Below are positions 45,645 through 53,242 of a stretch of DNA of 64,000 nt, piece by piece; the first letter of the stretch is position 1; the number at the start of each line of letters is the position of its first letter. Both the position numbers and the translations under genes were made by a program. The DNA is from Chitinophaga hostae (lineage in GTDB: Bacteria > Bacteroidota > Bacteroidia > Chitinophagales > Chitinophagaceae). The notes under the pieces are model-generated. The model ran no database searches. It had not been told where the DNA came from and saw only the letters and a program-made list of their open reading frames with translations. The stretch covers positions 1-64,000 of the forward strand of contig NZ_JAGTXB010000018.1 in the NCBI RefSeq assembly GCF_018224885.1. Reading direction: 5' to 3'.

Positions 45645-46409
45645 ATGAAAAAACAAAACTCACTAACAAGAGTAGCCAGGAAGGTTGCTTTTGGCTCGGC
45701 TGCAATCATTGTACTTGCAGGCGCTACAATTTTAACAAGCTGCAAAAAAGAGGCAAAGACCAATCCCGGGGTAGTTGCTACTGAGCACCTTTCCAAAGCT
45801 GAAGTCGCGGCCCAATTCTACCAGTCGGGCACGCATAACGGCTTCTTTTGGTCACTTTGGAAAAGTGACGGTGCTACCGGTACAGTTAATTACGCAAATG
45901 GCGCTGGCGGAAATTACAGCGTTAGCTGGAATGGCTTTAATGGTAATTTCACATGCGGCAAAGGCTATTCTGTAGGTTCTGCATCCTACAAAATAGGATA
46001 TAATCTCGGTACTTATTCTAACTCTGGCGGGGGTACTTTCGGCTGGTATGGATGGAGCAGAAACCCTTATTATGAGTATTACGTGAATGAAACATGGGGT
46101 GCAGTTTCACCTCATACCGGCACTTATTTAGGGACCTTTGAAAGCGATGGTGCAGGTTATAACGTATGGACCCGTTGGGTGACCGGTAAAAATATCGACG
46201 GAGGTGATGGTTTCAGACAGATTTATAGCTCCAGAGTTACAAAAGTTACTACCGGGCAAAATCGCGTCATTACTTTTGCCAACCACTATAACAAGTGGAG
46301 TAGTTTAGGATATACGCTTGGTCAGTTAAATATTCCGGCTATTATGGTTGCAGAGACTTGGGGCTCTAATACTAATGGCAATATTAACTGTACTATTTGG
46401 GCGCAATAA
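45645..46409 (+). CDS. GH11 endo-beta-1,4-xylanase lipoprotein
   Basis: 254 aa. Signal ending ATILTSC, with Cys33 as lipid anchor, so probably displayed at the cell surface. GH11 jelly-roll pattern: GTHNGFFWSLWKSDG, YSVSWNGFNGNFTCGKGY, YGWSRNPYYEYYVNETWG with nucleophile Glu144, FANHYNKWSSLGYTLG, and IMVAETWG with acid/base Glu237. The thumb loop, PSIDG in most GH11 enzymes, reads KNIDGGDGF here. There is no carbohydrate-binding module. It stands alone, without SusC/SusD or accessory xylan genes, and is followed by a strong terminator. Confidence 0.93.
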   Translation: MKKQNSLTRVARKVAFGSAAIIVLAGATILTSCKKEAKTNPGVVATEHLSKAEVAAQFYQSGTHNGFFWSLWKSDGATGTVNYANGAGGNYSVSWNGFNGNFTCGKGYSVGSASYKIGYNLGTYSNSGGGTFGWYGWSRNPYYEYYVNETWGAVSPHTGTYLGTFESDGAGYNVWTRWVTGKNIDGGDGFRQIYSSRVTKVTTGQNRVITFANHYNKWSSLGYTLGQLNIPAIMVAETWGSNTNGNINCTIWAQ

Positions 46410-46436
46410 ACACACTGGTTTAAATTAATAACAGAC

Positions 46437-46469
46437 AAATACTGCCTGGCTTTTTTCCAGGCAGTATTT
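46437..46469 (+). terminator. Strong terminator of the xylanase gene
   Basis: A perfect 13-bp stem, AAATACTGCCTGG paired with CCAGGCAGTATTT, with a 7-nt loop of C and six T. It starts 27 bp after the stop codon. Confidence 0.75.
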
Positions 46470-46536
46470 AGTGCGGGTATTTCTTATCACTTACCCGGGC
46501 TAAGAATACCTCTTTAACATTATTTAATAATTAGTT

Positions 46537-47064
46537 ATGACGAGATCAATACTTTATTTTCTTGCATTCTTCATTTTTGCTCTTCCAGCCTGCGATTCAC
46601 CGAGTCTCAAAAACGTGGAAGGAGATAAAAAATTCCTAATCGGAAAATGGCATAGATTTTCAATGACAAATGGATATAGCGAATTTGATATTGACTCGCA
46701 ATACATCATTTTCTATAATCAGAAAGTTGGCCGGTTCAGTCTTCCCTACAAAATAGAAAATGACTCTTTGAAGTACCTTACAAATCATTACGCGGCTAAG
46801 ATTACAGACTACGGTGACTCCGTACTTCTTGAAGGCAACGATAGTACTAAAGCCACTTTACATAGATTTAAAGAATCGCATATTCCTTTTAAGGCAATTC
46901 CTGAAGTAAAAGATTCCCTGTCATTTGTATCATACATCGCAGATTTCGATAAAAGATTAATCCTGGAGTTTGAAAAAGCCGGAATAAAAATTTCTGATGG
47001 TACGAAACAGCCTGAGGAGCCTGCGTATGAAGAATTGTTAAAAAAAAGAAAGAGTGTAAATTGA
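46537..47064 (+). CDS. Hypothetical lipoprotein
   Basis: 175 aa. Signal MTRSILYFLAFFIFALPAC with lipobox Cys19. The mature part begins FLIGKWHRFSMTNGYSEFDIDSQYIIFYNQKVGRFSLPYKI, resembling lipocalin-like or DUF-type small Bacteroidota lipoproteins, and ends charged (EELLKKRKSVN). No partner and no recognised activity. Confidence 0.7.
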   Translation: MTRSILYFLAFFIFALPACDSPSLKNVEGDKKFLIGKWHRFSMTNGYSEFDIDSQYIIFYNQKVGRFSLPYKIENDSLKYLTNHYAAKITDYGDSVLLEGNDSTKATLHRFKESHIPFKAIPEVKDSLSFVSYIADFDKRLILEFEKAGIKISDGTKQPEEPAYEELLKKRKSVN

Positions 47065-47100
47065 TAAGCATAACACCGCATAACTTTCATCAAATGAGGA

Positions 47101-47168
47101 TTAGCATAATTTAATCAATCTGTTGCTAACCTCAACGCTCACTTTTCTTTGCTTACATATTATTCCAG
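47101..47168. repeat. About 68-bp imperfect direct repeat, copy 1
   Basis: Shares an exact 23-bp core (47120-47142) and roughly 80-85% overall identity with 47891-47958, at a constant offset of 790 bp. The two copies flank the DHFR-like gene. There is no gene in it and no recognised element. Confidence 0.6.
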
Positions 47169-47240
47169 CAAGCCATAAGGGTGGTATATCGCCCTACCCG
47201 GGAGAAACAGGGAAACTATATAGCAACGGTGCAGGTCCTT

Positions 47241-47762
47241 CTACCTGGTGTAATACAGCAAAACTGCTCCGCATGCGAATGGTTTACAATTCACAAGTTT
47301 CAGCTCTAAATCGTTTTTTAAAGGATTAAAAGTTTGCTGTCCGTTACCAAGGTTAGCTGGGTTTACGAATAAATAAAACTCGTCAACCAAATCATGCTGA
47401 ATTAACGAGGATGCAAATGAGTCGCCTCCATAAACAATAATATCTTTTCCGTTTTTGTTTTTCAAAGCTTTTATTTCCTCTTTTATATCGCCGCTTATAA
47501 TTGTTGTATTGTCCCACTTACTGACCTGGAGCGTATTTGAAAAAACGGCATTAGGAATCTCTTTGAATAACTTTCCCAATTGATACTCGGTATCATTGGG
47601 GTTGCTTGCTACTTCGGCCCAATATGGAATAAAACCTTCTCCTGTTTTTCGTCCATGTAAAATGCAGTCAACATTCTTAAGGTTGTCGATACTAAAATCC
47701 GACATTCCGCTGTCCCATTTGTTACCAAGTAAAATGTTCATTTGTAATTTTAACTTTCTCAT
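47241..47762 (-). CDS. Dihydrofolate-reductase-like (RibD C-terminal fold) protein
   Basis: 173 aa, start ATG 47762. Family features: VDCILHGRKTGEGFIPYWAEVASNPND, FSNTLQVSKWDNTTIISGD, DIIVYGGDSFASSLIQHDLVDEFYLFVNPANLGNGQ and the ending CGAVLLYY. The N-terminal strand region is unusual: MRKLKLQMNILLGNKWDSGM replaces the usual LDGFVAGPNGE segment, which looks shortened. Probably an NADPH-dependent reductase of unknown substrate. It is enclosed by the 790-bp-spaced direct repeats, suggesting that it arrived or moved as a cassette. Confidence 0.85.
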   Translation of the reverse strand: MRKLKLQMNILLGNKWDSGMSDFSIDNLKNVDCILHGRKTGEGFIPYWAEVASNPNDTEYQLGKLFKEIPNAVFSNTLQVSKWDNTTIISGDIKEEIKALKNKNGKDIIVYGGDSFASSLIQHDLVDEFYLFVNPANLGNGQQTFNPLKNDLELKLVNCKPFACGAVLLYYTR

Positions 47763-47890
47763 GTCGATCCGTTTTATGGTTAATTAATACTTCAAAGTTA
47801 CATGCTGGATGACTACAGGAAAAGGCATGATTACGACATTTTAGCGTTATGATTGCGACATTTTAGAGATAGGTTTCGGAAACTCCACGG

Positions 47891-47958
47891 TCAGCACAAT
47901 GTAATCATTCTGTTGCTAACCTCAACGCTCACATTTCTATCCTTACTTATCATTCCAC
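47891..47958. repeat. About 68-bp imperfect direct repeat, copy 2
   Basis: Second copy of the element at 47101-47168, same orientation, exact core at 47910-47932. It ends about 20 bp before the 14-bp hairpin. Confidence 0.6.
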
Positions 47959-47979
47959 AACTTTACCTCCCAAAACAAA

Positions 47980-48012
47980 AAAACCTTGTAGAATCAGCTT
48001 CTACAAGGTTTT
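47980..48012 (-). terminator. Perfect hairpin beside the tRNA remnant
   Basis: AAAACCTTGTAGAA (47980-47993) pairs perfectly with TTCTACAAGGTTTT (47999-48012) across a 5-nt loop. On the minus strand it continues into seven T, a G, then four T. Read on that strand it follows the tRNA-like remnant at 48046-48075 as a tRNA terminator would. Confidence 0.65.
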
Positions 48013-48045
48013 AATTACGTCAGTACAATTAGTTTTACACTCCTT

Positions 48046-48075
48046 CGTGATCCCCTTGGTACAAAACTCGAACCT
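48046..48075 (-). pseudogene. Degenerate tRNA-Lys 3' fragment
   Basis: Shares GTGATCCCCTTGG (48047-48059) with the 3' end of the intact tRNA-Lys at 49662-49674 and, after a 4-nt insertion, ACTCGAACC. The rest of the tRNA is unrecognisable and the acceptor and T arms cannot both form. Same strand as the intact gene, about 1.6 kb downstream of it. Confidence 0.6.
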
Positions 48076-48230
48076 TTTGGTTAAGGATTTAAAACTACTG
48101 GCAAATATCTAAAGTAGTATAACATTTACTTTTCACAATCTTTCTATGTATTATTACCGAGAATATCTAACTTTGAGTGCGCACAGTTAGTTGTAATTGA
48201 CCAGCACGCAGGTACTGATCTGCAAAGGCA

Positions 48231-48238
48231 TAAATTTG
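48231..48238 (+). promoter_or_regulatory. -7 promoter element of the esterase gene
   Basis: TAAATTTG matches TAnnTTTG, 44 bp upstream of the start at 48283. No clear -33 TTG at the usual distance. Confidence 0.5.
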
Positions 48239-48282
48239 CAATACCACATAAACTTAACAACATATTTTAACCCTTTACTCGT

Positions 48283-49515
48283 ATGATTTACAACAGCTTC
48301 TTAAAGCGTCATTTTAGAAAGAACATTGTATATATTTTCTTTATAGTATTAACTCCCAAATGCTTAATTGCCCAAACCGACCCGGCATTTAAACCCATAT
48401 CAGCAGATATCATCAAACTCTCGTCTAAAGTATTGGATGAAGACCGGAAAATTTATATTTATATTCCGCCTGTAGATACCTTACTGCCCGATAAGCGCTA
48501 CCCTGTATTATATGTTCTTGACGGGGATAATCATTTTAGTCTGATTGCAGAATATTGCCGATACCTTAGCCGTAAGGATGTAAATGTCATGCCAGAAATT
48601 ATTATAGTTGGAATTCCTAACAAAAACCGCACAAGGGACCTTACCCCAACCAATAGTATTATTGATTATGACGGAAAGCCTGATACCAGTTCGAACTCCA
48701 GGTTTAAGTCAAGCGGCGGCGGCAATAATTTCTTACAGTTCATTGGTGCAGAGCTGATACCTTATGTTGACGCGCATTACAAAACACAACCTTTTAAAAT
48801 TTTTGCAGGACATTCATTTGGCGGCATCACCACAATCAATTGCCTGTTAACGCAACCGGATATGTTTAGTGCTTATATAGCCATAAGCCCATCCTTTTGG
48901 TGGGATAAGGAATATTTACTTAGCCTCGCTGATGAAAAGCTAAAAAATGATCGGGATATAAATAAAATGATCTTTTACAGTGATGCGGACGAAGGAATGT
49001 CAGAATCTACCTTCCATACCAATCTGTTAAAATTCGACTCTATAGTGATCCAAAGAAAGATAGTGGGCTTAGACCATAAGTATGCTTACTATCCCGAAGA
49101 CACACATATGACGGAGCCCGTAAAAGCCTATTATGACGCTTTGCGGTTTATTTTCAGGCAATGGGATCTGCCACTGACAGATCTGAAATCATTGAATGCC
49201 ACTGTTGTAAAGCAACACTATCAGCAACTGTCTCAACGGTATGGATATTCCGTTACACCGCCAGAAGTAAATGTGCACAACATAGCAATGTATTTAATAG
49301 CCCAGTATGGAGCACTGGATAATGCAATAAGTTTACTGGAAATGAATACCCAAAACTATCCCGCATCAGCAACTGCTTTTAGCCAATTGGGAGATGCATA
49401 CTTGAAAAAAGGTGATCGTTCAAAGGCAGTTATTTGCTATAAAAAGGCGCTTGCATTAAAGCCCGGCTTGCAAAATGTAAAAGCTAAATTGGCAGGGGCT
49501 TCAGAAAACCAGTAA
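48283..49515 (+). CDS. Secreted alpha/beta-hydrolase (putative esterase family) with C-terminal TPR
   Basis: 410 aa. Signal segment (NIVYIFFIVLTPKCLIAQ), then an esterase-D/Fes-type alpha/beta hydrolase: RKIYIYIPPVDTLLPDKRYPVLYVLDG, EIIIVGIPNKNRTRDLTPT, nucleophile Ser178 in FAGHSFGG, likely catalytic His275 in PEDTHMTEP. The final 80 residues form a TPR-like pair (ASATAFSQLGDAYLKKGDRSKAVICYKKALALKPG). Related proteins hydrolyse siderophore, feruloyl or acetyl esters; the substrate here is unknown. It is the only gene between the tRNA-Lys and the tRNA remnant, and appears AT-richer than distant genes. Confidence 0.88.
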   Translation: MIYNSFLKRHFRKNIVYIFFIVLTPKCLIAQTDPAFKPISADIIKLSSKVLDEDRKIYIYIPPVDTLLPDKRYPVLYVLDGDNHFSLIAEYCRYLSRKDVNVMPEIIIVGIPNKNRTRDLTPTNSIIDYDGKPDTSSNSRFKSSGGGNNFLQFIGAELIPYVDAHYKTQPFKIFAGHSFGGITTINCLLTQPDMFSAYIAISPSFWWDKEYLLSLADEKLKNDRDINKMIFYSDADEGMSESTFHTNLLKFDSIVIQRKIVGLDHKYAYYPEDTHMTEPVKAYYDALRFIFRQWDLPLTDLKSLNATVVKQHYQQLSQRYGYSVTPPEVNVHNIAMYLIAQYGALDNAISLLEMNTQNYPASATAFSQLGDAYLKKGDRSKAVICYKKALALKPGLQNVKAKLAGASENQ

Positions 49516-49628
49516 TGGCTTGTTCAATATAAGAAAGCAGAGAAAGCCTGTCATTTTTTAATACTTAATTGTGAATATCAGGGCTATGGTTAAATCTCTG
49601 CAATCGGAACTCGGCTAAAAAAACAAAA

Positions 49629-49657
49629 AAAGTACAATTTGCGCGAGGTTTGTAACT
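49629..49657 (-). terminator. Terminator of tRNA-Lys
   Basis: On the minus strand AAGTTACAA pairs with TTGTACTT (one bulged T) and is followed by seven T, starting 5 nt after the tRNA 3' end. Confidence 0.6.
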
Positions 49658-49662
49658 TCTCT

Positions 49663-49735
49663 GTGATCCCCTTGGGACTCGAACCCAAGACCCATACATT
49701 AAAAGTGTATTGCTCTACCAACTGAGCTAGGGAAT
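49663..49735 (-). tRNA. tRNA-Lys (anticodon TTT)
   Basis: 73-nt cloverleaf on the minus strand. Acceptor GATTCCC pairs with GGGGATC (one T-G pair), D arm GCTC/GAGC, anticodon stem ATACA/TGTAT around the loop CTTTTAA with anticodon TTT, T arm TTGGG/CCCAA with TTCGAGT, discriminator A. CCA is not encoded. Confidence 0.95.
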
Positions 49736-49825
49736 CATTCCCCGTTAAGGGGTGGCAAAAGTAAACATTCTCCCACAATCACCAAATTTTTTTCTCAAAA
49801 AAATAAAAATAACTTCATTACCTAT

Positions 49826-50305
49826 ATGAAAAAGTACTTAGCAATTATACTGTTAGCCTACGCCTGTACCCCGCCGGCAAAATCTTATACCTACTCCCGC
49901 GGAGCGGATGGACAGCTCAAAGTCCAGGAGCATACGGAAACGGGAACCGGCTTGCGGCTCAATGTCAAAAAAAGAAAACGGGCCATACACCCTACGATCA
50001 CTTTTATGGAGGCCGTTAAAGAATACCGGCGTACGTTTCATCATTTTCCGCAGGATATATGGAACCTGCAAAATATGAACGATAAAAGCCGCAATGCATT
50101 TAAAGACATGAAAGAAATAGGATTCACCGATCTGCAATTGCAGTATGTATATCTTGATTCTTTTGTAATCGCTTTTGTACATAAACCGGTGTATACGCTC
50201 GCAAATAAAAACAACCTTCTTTCCGGATCGGATGTAAACGGAAAATTTATTTTTACCTATAATTCCAAAGACTCTTCCTTCCTCTATGAAAAGAAACTGG
50301 ATTAA
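49826..50305 (+). CDS. Hypothetical lipoprotein
   Basis: 159 aa, short signal MKKYLAIILLAYAC with Cys14 as the likely lipid anchor. The mature part is basic at first (LRLNVKKRKRAIHP), then PTITFMEAVKEYRRTFHHFPQDIWNLQNMNDKSRNAFKDMKEIGFTDLQLQY, with no recognised family. It is followed 5 bp after its stop by a hairpin shared with the convergent rluF-like gene. Confidence 0.7.
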   Translation: MKKYLAIILLAYACTPPAKSYTYSRGADGQLKVQEHTETGTGLRLNVKKRKRAIHPTITFMEAVKEYRRTFHHFPQDIWNLQNMNDKSRNAFKDMKEIGFTDLQLQYVYLDSFVIAFVHKPVYTLANKNNLLSGSDVNGKFIFTYNSKDSSFLYEKKLD

Positions 50306-50309
50306 ATAA

Positions 50310-50342
50310 ATAAGCCGCCGGCTTTACAGCATGGCGGCTTAT
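50310..50342. terminator. Bidirectional terminator
   Basis: ATAAGCCGCC (50310-50319) pairs perfectly with GGCGGCTTAT (50333-50342). The minus-strand side runs into TTATTTAAT, suiting the RluF-like gene that ends at 50363. Confidence 0.6.
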
Positions 50343-50362
50343 GCATTATCTGTTAACATGGG

Positions 50363-51112
50363 TTATTCATCCATGCCATCCTGGTAGTTATTGTCGCCTT
50401 TCTCTGTTTTGCTGCTGTTGGCAACGAGGGCGTTGATGTTGTTGATCTCTTCTTTGGTAAAATACCGCCAGGAGCCGGGAGCCAGGTCTTTTAGCGTCAT
50501 GTTCATGATGCGGGTACGCTTCAGCGTCACTACTTCATATCCCAATGCTTCACACATACGGCGAATCTGCCGGTTAAGCCCCTCCGTAAGGATAATGCGG
50601 AAACGGTTGGCTCCTTCCTGCTGTACAAAACATTTCTGCGTCATTACGCCGAGGATGCGAACACCGCTGCGCATGGCTTTTACAAACTCCAGGTCGATGG
50701 GCTTATCTACTGTAACGATATACTCTTTCTCATGCTGATTACCTGCCCGGAGAATTTTATTGACGATATCACCATCATTTGTTAAAAAGATAAGTCCTTC
50801 GGAACGCTTATCCAGCCGGCCGATGGGAAATATGCGACTGGAGAAATTTACGTAGTCGATGATATTTGTTTTATCTTTCAGATCTGTGGTGCAGGTGATT
50901 CCTTTGGGCTTGTTAAGTGCAATATATACGGTAGATTTCTTCTTCTTCAATGGCTCTCCGTCCACTTCCACCACATCGCCATCTTTCACACGATTCCCTT
51001 TGGAAGCAATGTTATCATTGATGGTTACCCTTCCCTGTTCAATATATTTATCAGCTTCCCTGCGGCTGCAAAAGCCGGTTTCGCTAATGTATTTGTTAAC
51101 GCTTATATCCAT
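50363..51112 (-). CDS. rluF: 23S rRNA pseudouridine synthase, RluF-like
   Basis: 249 aa from ATG 51112 (MDISVNKYISETGFCSRREADKYIEQGRVTIND); the longer frame to 51199 adds a non-conserved leader. An S4 RNA-binding domain (about 1-60) precedes the RsuA/RluB-type catalytic domain with the active Asp in GRLDKRSEGLIFLTNDGD, then HEKEYIVTV and LTEGLNRQIRRMCEALGYEVVTLKRTRIMN. RluF modifies U2604 of 23S rRNA; assignment within the RluB/E/F group rests on overall pattern. Confidence 0.88.
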   Translation of the reverse strand: MDISVNKYISETGFCSRREADKYIEQGRVTINDNIASKGNRVKDGDVVEVDGEPLKKKKSTVYIALNKPKGITCTTDLKDKTNIIDYVNFSSRIFPIGRLDKRSEGLIFLTNDGDIVNKILRAGNQHEKEYIVTVDKPIDLEFVKAMRSGVRILGVMTQKCFVQQEGANRFRIILTEGLNRQIRRMCEALGYEVVTLKRTRIMNMTLKDLAPGSWRYFTKEEINNINALVANSSKTEKGDNNYQDGMDE

Positions 51113-51297
51113 AGTTACGGTTGAAATCAACCGCAAATTACTTAAAACCGGGCAAAAAGTCAGGCAACGGAAAGTCCGGGATCGACACGGCAATTTCATG
51201 TTATGCCGGCGAACAAGCCAAAACCCAATAATTATGCTTTGATGTTAGCTCCCGGAACTGTAACTTGTTAACGGCAATCTGTCCGCCGACCCCTTAC

Positions 51298-53241
51298 ATG
51301 AAAAGAATACTATACCTGGTTACCGGCCTGTTGCTGTTATTAAATTCCCGGCTTCCGGGTCAGACACAACTGCCATACATACTCAACGGTGCGGCCACAC
51401 AGCGCACCTGCAACTGCTATGTATTAACACCGGACGCATTCCATACCAGCGGCACCGTGTGGAATAAAAATAAGATCAACCTGTTACAGTCCTTCAACTA
51501 TATATTTGATGTAAACCTCGGCTGCAAGGACGCTACGGGGGCAGACGGCATCGGCTTTATCCTGCAAACGAAAGGTACCAATCTCGGCGCTACCGGGCAG
51601 GGACTGGGTTTTAAAGGCATTTCTCCTTCATTGGGTATACTGATAGATACCTGGCAGAATTTTGATGAGAACGACCCCTCTTATGACCACCTGGCCATAC
51701 AAATGAACGGGCTGTCGGATCATAACAGCAGCGGCAACCTGGCCGGCCCGGTAACAGTACTGAGCAATAGTGACAATATAGAAGACTGTCAATGGCACCT
51801 GTTCCGCATTAAATGGGATGCGCCGTTACAGCACCTGGAAGTTAGCGTGGACAATGAATTACGGTTAACGCTCGATAAAGACCTCGTCAACGACATCTTT
51901 AACGGCGACCCCAATGTTTTCTGGGGTTTTGCCGGTTCTACCGGTGGCTTCTCCAACCAGCAACAGTTTTGCGCGGCCCTGCGACCCGAATTTAATTTTG
52001 ACCCGCAGCAGGTATTTTGCAACGGAACGCCTATACAGTTCAAAGACAATTCCAGCTCTTTTGGTGCTATTACCAGCTGGTGGTGGGATTTGGGAGATGG
52101 AACCACCTCCGTTGCCCCGCAGCCTCCGGCACACCTCTACCCTTCGGCCGGACATTATGAGGTAAAACTGGTGATCGCTGATAACAGCGGCTGTACATCA
52201 GATACACTAAAGGCCCCTTTTACCGTAGGGGCGTACCCGGTAGTCGACTTTGGTCCCTATCCCCTGTGCCTGGGTTCACAAATGTATATGAACGACCTTA
52301 CCACCATCACAGTTGGCACCCTGGCAAAATGGGAATGGGATTGGGGTAACGGCGCTACCGCCACCGGTGCAAAACCACTGGCGCCCTATACCACACCAGG
52401 TCCCCGTCAAATACAATTAAAGGTCACGTCGCAACAGGGCTGTGCCACCACGGCTGCTAAATCCATACTTGTCAGCAATACGCCGGCCGTCAGGGGTATG
52501 GGGGAAAATGTTTGTCTCGGCGCCTCGACCGTTTTCCAGGGCATCAACAGTACGCCCAACATTCCTATCCGGCAATGGCACTGGCAAATGGGCGATGGCA
52601 TTACCTCCGCACTCAAAGATCCGGTATACCGCTATGCCGACACCGGCTACTATCCTGCACGGCTATACGCCGTGAGCACCGATGGATGCGCGTCGCCCGT
52701 TACAGACGTTCCGGTTACGGTTACCGCAGTATATGCCCGCGCCGGGGCCGATACTATTGTAGCTGCCGGGCAACCACTGCAATTGCAGTCGCAATGGGGC
52801 GATACCCGTTTGCAATATACCTGGTCGCCCGCTACCGGCCTCTCCGATCCACGTATAGCCAACCCCGTAGCCATGCTGCATAAAGATCAATCCTACCGGC
52901 TTACCCTCACCTCTCCGGAGGGCTGCCATGATGAAGACACCATCAATGTAAATGTGTATGAAGGCCCGGAATTTTATGTGCCCAATGCCTTTACCCCCAA
53001 CAACGATGGGCGTAACGACGTATTCCATGTTATAGCCGCCGGCGTGCCTAAACTGGACTTCTTCTGTATCTGGAACAGATGGGGACAGGAAATATACCGT
53101 AGCGCCGATCTTCCGGGCGGATGGGATGGCAGCTGGCAGGGAAGACCCGCTCCCCCCGGCACATACGTATGGATGGTGCAGGGAGTTGACTACACCGGCC
53201 GGCGTTTTAGCAGGAAAGGAACGGTAACGCTTATACGGTAA
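51298..53241 (+). CDS. Type IX-secreted surface protein with L-type lectin and PKD domains
   Basis: 647 aa from ATG 51298 (MKRILYLVTGLLLLLNSRLPGQ). An L-type-lectin-like domain (about 25-215; GADGIGFILQTKG, LGFKGISPSLGILIDTWQN, FRIKWDAPLQHLEVSVDNEL, FWGFAGSTGG) is followed by PKD-type beta-sandwich repeats (WWWDLGDGTTSVAPQPPAHLYPSAG; WEWDWGNG; WHWQMGDGITSALKDPVYRYADTGYY). The C-terminal gliding-motility-associated sorting domain is clear (YVPNAFTPNNDGRNDVFHV, IWNRWGQEIYRS, GGWDG, PPGTYVWMVQG). Expected to be exported through the outer membrane, attached, and to bind carbohydrate. Its stop is one base from the end of the convergent KAS III gene. Confidence 0.9.
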   Translation: MKRILYLVTGLLLLLNSRLPGQTQLPYILNGAATQRTCNCYVLTPDAFHTSGTVWNKNKINLLQSFNYIFDVNLGCKDATGADGIGFILQTKGTNLGATGQGLGFKGISPSLGILIDTWQNFDENDPSYDHLAIQMNGLSDHNSSGNLAGPVTVLSNSDNIEDCQWHLFRIKWDAPLQHLEVSVDNELRLTLDKDLVNDIFNGDPNVFWGFAGSTGGFSNQQQFCAALRPEFNFDPQQVFCNGTPIQFKDNSSSFGAITSWWWDLGDGTTSVAPQPPAHLYPSAGHYEVKLVIADNSGCTSDTLKAPFTVGAYPVVDFGPYPLCLGSQMYMNDLTTITVGTLAKWEWDWGNGATATGAKPLAPYTTPGPRQIQLKVTSQQGCATTAAKSILVSNTPAVRGMGENVCLGASTVFQGINSTPNIPIRQWHWQMGDGITSALKDPVYRYADTGYYPARLYAVSTDGCASPVTDVPVTVTAVYARAGADTIVAAGQPLQLQSQWGDTRLQYTWSPATGLSDPRIANPVAMLHKDQSYRLTLTSPEGCHDEDTINVNVYEGPEFYVPNAFTPNNDGRNDVFHVIAAGVPKLDFFCIWNRWGQEIYRSADLPGGWDGSWQGRPAPPGTYVWMVQGVDYTGRRFSRKGTVTLIR

Positions 53242-53242
53242 C

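Larger units (their letters stand above)
47763..48282. other. Gene-free interval with repeat, hairpin and tRNA scar
   Basis: 520 bp containing repeat copy 2 (47891-47958), a 14-bp perfect hairpin (47980-48012), a damaged tRNA-Lys 3' end (48046-48075) and a promoter element (48231-48238). No ORF is supported here. Confidence 0.6.
49516..49825. other. Interval carrying tRNA-Lys
   Basis: 310 bp with no protein gene. It holds the tRNA-Lys (49663-49735, minus) and its terminator. An ORF reading through the tRNA on the minus strand is not a protein. Confidence 0.7.

Noticed and set aside
48046..48120. A second functional tRNA gene
   Set aside because: Only the 3' portion is recognisable, with a 4-nt insertion in the T arm; no cloverleaf can be drawn.
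49590..49778. 62-residue minus-strand frame
   Set aside because: It is the translation of tRNA-Lys and its flanks.
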